Shown: positions 56,507 through 64,000 of the stretch, one piece after another | How the letters are laid out: each line of letters begins with the position of its first letter | Numbering within the stretch: position 1 is the first letter of the stretch | NCBI RefSeq assembly: GCF_028502605.1 | Contig: NC_079235.1 | Span: forward strand, 3,596,001 to 3,660,000 | Origin: Trichoderma breve | Lineage: Eukaryota; Ascomycota; Sordariomycetes; Hypocreales; Hypocreaceae | Direction of reading: 5' to 3' | DNA: 64,000 nucleotides | Program-made: the position numbers and the translations under genes | The notes under the pieces: generated by a model | The model's database searches: none | What the model was told of the DNA's origin: nothing | What the model saw: the letters and a program-made list of their open reading frames with translations, nothing else

Positions 56507-59500
56507 ATGAGCTCCTTAAAATTCGTGGTGTCCTCTCTGGACGCCATTGCAACCTCCAAAGATGCCCAGCGAAATAAGCAGCTGGCCGACTTGACCAAGA
56601 CAGCGCTCGATGCCATCAAAGAGCAGGATCAGCTGCCTGACCCCGAGATCGTTTTCGCGCCACTTCAGCTCGCAACCAAGACCAACAGCCCGCAGCTCAC
56701 AACCACAGCCCTCGACTGCATTGGAAAGCTGATATCGTATTCATACTTCTCTCTCCATAACAAGGATGAAGCGCATAAAGAAGGTGCTGAGCCGGCATCC
56801 CCGCTAATTGAACGAGCCATCGATACCATATGCGACTGTTTCCAAGGCGAGACCACGGCCGTCGAGGTCCAGCTCCAGATCGTCAAGTCGCTTCTGGCAG
56901 CCGTCTTGAATGATAAAATCGTTGTTCACGGAGCAGGTCTACTGAAAGCTGTGCGCCAAGTCTACAATGTCTTCCTGCTCTCTCGGAGTACGGCCAATCA
57001 GCAGGTTGCGCAAGGCACCCTGACACAAATGGTTGGCACCGTCTTTGAGCGAGTAAAGACCAGACTTCACATGAAGGAAACCAGATTGAGCTTGAACAAT
57101 CTTAACCACGGCGCAAGCAATGTTACCTTTGAGCAATCCGAGGTTGCCAACGGTACCCAGCACAGTGACGACGGCGAAGATACCTCAACTGCACCACCTG
57201 AAAGCAGCGATGGTCCGGAAGAGCCGGTCAGTGCCGCCAAACTCACGCTCAAAGATCTTGAGCATCGCAAAAGTTTCGACGATTCCACCCTCGGCGATGG
57301 ACCTACAATGGTTACGCGACTCAAGTCAGATAAAAAAGACGAAAGTGACGTGTCCGTGTCGGGCCAGTCTCTCCCACAAGAAGACAGCGATGCACTAGAC
57401 GCTGAGGACGAGGTGTACATCCGAGATGCCTACCTCGTGTTCCGGTCTTTCTGCAATTTGTCGACCAAGGTTCTGCCCCCCGACCAGTTGTTCGACTTGC
57501 GAGGCCAGCCAATGCGTTCCAAGCTGGTCTCTCTACACCTCATCCACACCCTTCTTAATAACAACATTGCCGTCTTTACTTCGCCTCTCTGTACTATTAC
57601 GAGCTCCAAGAGCAACGAGCCCACCACTTTTCTTCAAGCCATTAAATTTTATCTTTGCCTTAGCATTACACGCAATGGAGCCAGTTCGGTGGATAGAATC
57701 TTTGATATCTGCTGTGAGATTTTTTGGCTCATGCTAAAGTACATGCGCCCCTCATTCAAGGTAGGCCGGGCTACCCCAAAGCCCCTCCAACGAATCTATC
57801 AGAGGCTCACTCCATTTTAGAAAGAAATCGAGGTCATTCTCAACGAGATTTATCTGGCCCTCTTGTCCCAAAAGAATGCGCCCCTGACGCAGAAGCTGTA
57901 TTTCGTCTCCATTCTGAACCGCCTTTGCGCCGACCCTCGAGCTTTGGTTGAAACCTATCTCAACTACGATTGTGATCAGTCAGTAGAGAACATCTTCCAG
58001 ACGGTCATTGAAGACCTGTCCAAATTTGCGACGGCGCCTGTTGCGATTACTTCCATTCATGAGCAGGCGTACGAGGAGCAGAGGGCGAAAACTACACCAG
58101 CCAGCGAGTGGCAGCTCAAGGGCATTCTGCCCCCTTCTCTTACTGTTGCACAGATTATCCCGTCACAAGAAGGCGAGACCGACTATCCCAAGGAATATGC
58201 AATCAAACGTCTGTCACTAGAGGCTCTTGTCGAGACCCTTCGCTCTTTGGTCAACTGGTCCGCCTCCGTACGCTCGGAGGGCGAAAATCTCCGTCCGGAT
58301 GGAGATACCAGGACCTCTTTTGACGAGCTGCGGCCGTCTATCGACCCCACTACAAGCGAAAATGCATCTCGGCTCGACACCCCTCTACCACCCTCGACCC
58401 CTGTATTTGAAGATGACCCCGATCATCTAAGCAAAGAGAAAGCCAGGAAAACGGCTCTCATGAAGGGAATTAGGCAGTTCAACTTTAAGCCCAAACGCGG
58501 TATTGAAATGCTTATTCGCGATGGGTTCATTGCGAGCGACACGCCTCAGGATATTGCCACTTTCTTATTGAATGAGGACAAGCTGGACAAAGCACAGATT
58601 GGCGAGTATCTTGGTGAAGGAGACCAAAAGAACATTGACACCATGCACGCGTTTGTGGACTCGATGGACTTCACCAAAAAGCGGTTTGTCGATGCTCTTC
58701 GCCATTTCTTGCAGTCGTTCCGTCTACCAGGAGAAGCACAGAAGATTGATCGATTCATGCTCAAGTTTGCCGAGCGTTATGTCCTTGGCAATCCCAACGC
58801 CTTTGCCAATGCTGACACGGCATATGTGCTGGCATACTCTGTCATCTTGCTGAATACGGATTTGCACAGCAGCAAGATTGCCAAAAGAATGACCAAGGAA
58901 GAATTTATCCGAAACAATGCGGGCATCAATGACAATGCCGATTTGCCTCACGATTATCAAATCACCATCTACGAGGAAATCGCCAGCAATGAAATCGTTT
59001 TGAAGAGTGAGCGTGACATTGCAGCAGCCGCCGGTAATCTTCCGCCTCAGCCAAGTGGCCTGGCCGCAGGCTTGGGACAGGCTTTCTCGAATGTTGGACG
59101 TGACTTGCAACGAGAGGCTTATATGCAGCAATCAGAAGAGATTGCGCTGCGCTCAGAACAGCTTTTCAAGAACTTGTTCAAGAGTCAGCGACGAAACGCC
59201 TCCAAGACGGCGCCAAAGTACATTGAGGCAACGTCCTTCAAGCACGTAGAAGCCATGTTTGACATCACATGGATGTCCATCTTCTCTGCGCTTTCAGGGC
59301 AAATGCAAAAAGCACATAACCTCGAGGTTAACAAGCTTTGCTTGGAGGGCATGCGGCTGGCAACCCAAATTGCTTGCCTCTTCCATCAGTCAACACCTCG
59401 AGAAGCGTTCATTTCCGCACTCCGAAATGCCACAAATTTGAATAATCCTCAAGAGATGCAGGCTAAGAACATTGAGGCACTGAAGGTGATACTGGATCTC

Positions 59501-62101
59501 GCCCAAACAGAGGGCAATGTTCTCCAGGAGTCGTGGAAGGATATCCTCATGTGCATTAGTCAATTGGATCGCCTGCAGCTGATCTCTGGCGGTGTCGACG
59601 AGAGCGCCATTCCAGATGTTTCCCAGGCGCGCTTTATCCCCCCTTCGCGATCTGGGACATCGGAATCTCGTTCTTCCATGCAGTTAAAAAATCGACCGCG
59701 GCAGAGGTCTGCTACTGGACCCCGTGGCTTCTCTAACGAAATTGCACTTGAGAGCCGCTCTGATGAGCTTATCCGAAGCGTAGACCGAATCTTCTCCAAC
59801 ACTGCGAACCTCTCGGGTGAAGCTATGGTTTACTTTGCTAAGGCCCTGACTGAGGTTAGCTGGGATGAAATCAAAGTCTCTGGCTCAAACGATTCGCCTC
59901 GCACTTACAGTCTGCAAAAGATTGTTGAGATCAGCTACTACAACATGAATCGTGTGAGATTTGAATGGAGCAACATCTGGGTCGTTCTCGGCGAGCACTT
60001 CAACCAAGTTGGCTGCCACAACAACATGAACATTGTATTCTTTGCTTTGGACTCTTTGCGCCAGCTGTCGATGCGATTTATGGAAATTGAAGAGCTGGCG
60101 GGATTCAAGTTCCAAAAGGACTTCCTCAAGCCTTTTGAGCATGTCTTGTCCAATTCTCACAACATCACCGTCAAAGACATGGTGCTGCGATGTCTCATTC
60201 AGATGATTCAAGCTCGAGGAGACAACATCCGCTCTGGTTGGAGGACCATGTTTGGCGTCTTCACAGTTGCTGCACGAGAGCCGTACGAGAGCATTGTCAA
60301 CCTTGCCTATGAAAATGTCAATCAGGTTTACAAGGAGAAATTCGGTGTCGTTATTTCTCAGGGAGCTTTCACGGATCTTATCGTGTGTCTGACTGAGTTT
60401 TCAAAGAACCTCAAGTTCCAGAAAAAGAGTTTGGGCGCCCTGGAGCTGCTCAAGTCGATTATCCCGACGATGCTTAAAACTCCAGAGTGCCCGCTATCTC
60501 ATGAACCGTGGAATGCTTCCAGGGCTGAAAACGGTGATCCACCTCCAAGTATCAAGAAGGTCCAGACAAAGACGTCAATGGAAGAGGGCTACTGGTTCCC
60601 CGTACTCTTTGCTTTCCATGACGTGCTGATGACCGGTGAAGACCTCGAGGTTCGGTCAAATGCCCTGGAATACTTCTTTGCCGCACTCCTCAAGTACGGA
60701 GGCGGCTTTACCCAAGCATTCTGGGATATTCTCTGGAGACAGCAGCTCTATCCTATCTTTATGGTCTTGCGATCGCGGCCAGAGATGACCAATGTTCTGA
60801 ACCACGAGGAATTATCAGTCTGGCTGTCAACTACCATGATTCAAGCCTTGCGCAACATGATTACGCTATTTACTCACTATTTTGACGCCCTCGAATACAT
60901 GCTGGACAGATTCCTGGAGCTGCTAGCTCTGTGCATATGTCAAGAAAATGATACGATATCTCGAATTGGCAGCAACTGCTTACAGCAGCTGATATTGAAA
61001 AATGTGACGAAATTTAGCCTGGTACATTGGACAAAGATTGTTGGAGCGTTTTGCGAGCTTTTCGACCGAACAACAGCATACCAGCTATTCACCGCGGCAA
61101 ATATGGAGGCATCTACTTCTTTCCCGCTAGCATCATCCAACGGACTTGAGTTTACTTCGCCTCTCAGCCCAACTACAGCCGAGGCTCCTGCAGATGAAAA
61201 GTCTCTCAAGATCAACGGTGGGGATGAGAATAGTGCTGCATCCGATACCGAATCTATCCATCATCCGACATTGCACAAGCTGGATGAGGATGAGTCGCGG
61301 ACACCGACGGCAAACGCTAACGGACAGCAGCTGGAGGAATTCAAGCCGACTTCCACTCTTCAGCAACAACCTGTTGTTGTTACTGCAGCCCGCCGGCGAT
61401 TCTTCAACCGCATCATTTCTCGCTGCGTCCTTCAACTGCTCATGATTGAGACGGTCAACGAGCTCTTTAGCAATGACACCGTGTACACCAACATCCCCTC
61501 CACTGAGCTGCTTCGACTCATGGCTCTTTTGAAGCGCTCCTTCCAGTTCGCACGCCGCTTCAACGAGGATAAAGAGCTTCGGATGAGGCTGTGGCGCGAG
61601 GGCTTTATGAAGCAGCCGCCCAACTTGTTGAAGCAGGAAAGCGGTGCTGCGGCGACGTACGTCTCTATCCTGTTCAGGATGTTTGTAGACGATGCGCCGG
61701 AGCGACTGAAGAGCAGACCTGACATTGAAGCTGCCCTCGTACCACTCTGCGAGGACATCATCACGGGATACTCCATGTTGGTGGAAGAGAGCCAGCAGAG
61801 GAACATTATTGCGTGGAGACCAGTCGTCGTCGACGTGCTGGAGGGATACGCCACTTTCCCTGAAGATGCCTTTAAGGCTCACCTGGCCTCCTTTTACCCG
61901 CTGGCCATTGACCTGCTTCAGAAGGACTTGACGGCGGATCTGCGCGGTGCGCTGCTCGTCGTCTTGCGGAGAGTCGGCGAGGTGTATCTGGGGATTGAAG
62001 GCATGACAAAGGTTGGGGACAAGAGGAGAGATAGTTTGGCCAGCGCTAATGCTGAGGAGGTTTCGGGCGGGTCGGAGGCTGCTGCACGGAAGATGCTATG
62101 A
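56507..62101 (+). CDS. sec7: Sec7/BIG-type Arf guanine-nucleotide exchange factor
   Basis: Two exons, 56507..57760 and 57821..62101 (60-bp intron, phase 0), encode 1844 residues, near the usual 1800-2000 for fungal Sec7. Family knowledge: it activates Arf1 at the trans-Golgi for vesicle formation. Domain order: N-terminal DCB region (about 1-200) and acidic linker; HUS region with the NYDCD box at about 465-470; Sec7 catalytic domain at about 625-812 (FNFKPKRGIEMLI, IATFLLNEDKLDK, FRLPGEAQKIDRFM with the glutamate finger at about 723, NTDLHS); then HDS helical repeats. The positions that govern brefeldin A response read Tyr-Ser, Asp and Met (AYSVILLNTDLH, KRMTKEEF), the sensitive pattern. The start at 56507 begins MSSLKFVVSSLDAI. 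Intact. Confidence 0.95.
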
Positions 62102-62425
62102 GCGGGCAACGATATTTGGCGTTGAGGCGGGTACTAGAGAGTCTTTTCGCTTTTTCTTTTTTCTGTTTTTTTTCTCTTTTAAAAAAGGCACCATTTGTGT
62201 GTGTATGTTAGGAAAGGCTTGCCTATCCTGTTTGCTAAGATGGGAGATAAAAACGTTATAATGGTATGATGTGTTATATTTAGCTTCGTGTAGTATATAT
62301 GGCTGTCTATCTAGCCGGCTATCTTTACCTGATCTCTTTGAAGGCATACTCCCAAAGACGTTCGGTGCTATTTTATGATTCATTACACTACTCTACACGT
62401 GAATAGACAAAAAAGAGTTTTTATT
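62102..62425. other. Short convergent intergenic spacer
   Basis: 324 bp between sec7 (+) and the Hsm3/PSMD5-like gene (-). It contains T-rich and A-rich runs near 62150-62190, likely 3' processing signals. No coding feature. Confidence 0.6.
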
Positions 62426-63626
62426 TTAGTTTAATATGTCGTTGATATATGCGCGCAAAGGCTCAGCTTCTTCCTCCACAGTCCTATTCGGTAGTCCCCG
62501 TAGCGCCTCTTTCAACTGCTCATCATCCTGAGCTGCTACTCTGACCAATGATTTCACAATGGCGTTCTCTTCCGTAGTGAGACGAGACACGCGCATCACG
62601 CTGACAAACGTCTCGAAGAAATCGATTAGATTGAGATGCATAAGGATGTCTTCTGATTTGGACACCATGGTCAACGCTGCCCACTGCAAGATGCCTTGAC
62701 CAGCAGCCTGGATAACAGCAGGAGAGAGAGGGAATAGCTCTGGGAAAGCAGTTTGGCTTATGGCCCGGATATTAAGTGTTGCGAGACGAGTAAGGAGACG
62801 AAGCAGACGACCTTGTGAGAGCGAAGTCTGGTGTCTCGGCCGAGTGGGAGGATGAACCGCTTCAGGGGAACAGAGCGTCGTGATGAGTTCCAGCATGGGC
62901 CGCTGCAGGAGAATCAACCGCCAGAGACGCCCATGGCCCGGAATACGGCGTTTGACAACATCGAAGCCGTTGATGTTGCTTTGGCTTCCCACACCATTGA
63001 CACCTTCACCACGGATAGTCTCGCAGTCTGTCTCAAGCAGGTCGCCGAGGACTTTGGCAGCGCGCTCACTAACGCCAACGTCTGGGCTCACTAGCCAGCG
63101 CGTGATGAGCGCCTCGACGACGTCGGTGAGAGTGCTGAGAAGGGCGGCCTCGGTTGGAGTTTTGGCGGCCTTGTGGATGATGGCGAGGGCGAGGAGGTTG
63201 GCGCCGGGTAAAGGAGATTCTAAAGCTGCGAGGATGGACGGAGGGTCGGCGATGGTGAGGGTGCGGGTGAATGTCAAGGGGGAGAGGAGCTTGATTGTGA
63301 GAGATAAGAGAGGGGATGGGTCTTGAGTGGTGGATTTGAGGATTTGAGTTAGAGGCGGGAGGACGGTTGGGAGGAGAGGAGGGATGTTTGTTTCTGGACA
63401 TTGATTAGCAATCTTGGATACACTATATGTGATGGTTGAAAGGGAGTGTTGTTTTGGTGTGTAGAGATGATTTACCTGTCAACTGAAGCTCAATATCATC
63501 AAGGAGCTTGAGGTTGAAAGGCACAGAAGGGTCATCCTCTAGATCTCGTAGGTGAGTGTGAAACTCATCGAGGCCGGAGATGGGATGAGCGTCTGTGTTG
63601 CCGTCGGGGATGATTCGTTCAGACAT
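62426..63626 (-). CDS. Helical-repeat protein, possibly Hsm3/PSMD5-type proteasome chaperone
   Basis: Exons 63476..63626 and 62426..63393 (82-bp intron, phase 1) encode 372 residues. It is almost entirely amphipathic helices in an Armadillo/HEAT-like pattern (PPLLPTVLPPLTQILK, AALLSTLTDVVEALITRWL, RLLRLLTRLATLNIRAI, AIVKSLVRVAAQDDEQLKEA) with no catalytic motif, signal peptide or membrane segment. The start MSERIIPDGNTDAHPISG and length suggest the fungal Hsm3/PSMD5 family, which helps assemble the 19S base of the proteasome. This is by general resemblance only; any other solenoid scaffold remains possible. Confidence 0.7.
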
Positions 63627-64000
63627 TGTGAATCTTAGTCACAGCCTGTCTTGTCGATGACCAGGAGACTGATAGTGCCCAGTATGATGCAGAGGAAAGA
63701 TCAGGCGAGATGTAGTTATTGAATTTTGACAAGGAATTAGTTTATAAAGAGGTTGCTGTTACTCTGAAGGAAACAACATGTTTGATGTAAAAGCTTCAAG
63801 ATGCATATATAATTTACAGGGTAAGCTGCCAATGCCAATAGCAGGCAGATGCGCTGACGGCAAGAAGCACCAGGCAGCGGGGCAGCGTCATAGCGGATCG
63901 AATTCCGCACCTCCCCACCATAACTTTTTTCTCGGCCGCTGAAAGTTTGGCGCTTCAATTGAGCCCCGGAAGTCTTTGGTTCTGCAAACCCAAGTTTAGC
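63627..64000. other. Promoter of the Hsm3-like gene, to the window edge
   Basis: 374 bp upstream of the minus-strand start; AT-rich near 63720-63810. No further gene can be recognised before the window ends. Confidence 0.55.

Overview
The window comes from the nuclear genome of a filamentous ascomycete. Introns are short (about 50-120 bp) with GTRNGT donors and CTAAC-type branch sites, leaders are pyrimidine-rich, and the housekeeping set is eukaryotic. Protein sequences and gene structures (GAPDH, Ufd1, cofilin, Byr4, Sec7) suggest Sordariomycetes, probably Hypocreales and perhaps Trichoderma-like; the genus is inference. No tRNA, rRNA, transposon or CRISPR was recognised. All gene models are hand-spliced from reading frame, phase and splice-site consensus.

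Left part (1-16.8 kb): the 5' end of rvb2 (-), a large coiled-coil protein with a 17-residue tandem repeat (+), a conserved nuclear-looking protein of unknown function (+), GAPDH (-), a Lin1/CD2BP2-type GYF-domain protein (-), and divergently from it Ufd1 (+).

Middle part (17.2-36.5 kb): the most unusual region. It holds about ten small, very divergent genes that appear to encode one family: a Myb/SANT-like segment, then usually a Lys/Thr-Pro-rich linker with TPKK, KxE or AT-hook motifs, then an acidic tail. Units on the left (17.2-22.9 kb) are all on the minus strand and units on the right (26.2-36.5 kb) all on the plus strand, so both arms are transcribed outward from a gene-free 3.2-kb centre. 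In the left arm the first exon always ends in phase 2 at the same protein position, just before a Gln-His motif. Two units (20.0-20.8 kb) consist only of that first exon with an intact donor; they are either truncated copies or alternative first exons feeding the shared 3' exons of the neighbour at 19.1-19.5 kb. An unrelated coiled-coil gene (33.0-34.0 kb) sits within the right arm.

Right part (37.4-64 kb): mitochondrial Hsp60 (+), a small AT-rich minisatellite with RIP-like C-to-T drift, cofilin (+), a Get5-like ubiquitin-like protein (-), Byr4/Bfa1 of the septation GAP (-), an XRCC4-like end-joining factor (+), a PA-TM-RING E3 ligase (-), the Golgi Arf-GEF Sec7 (+), and an Hsm3/PSMD5-like helical-repeat protein (-). 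These are ordinary core genes without operon logic; adjacent genes mostly share divergent promoters or convergent 3' ends.
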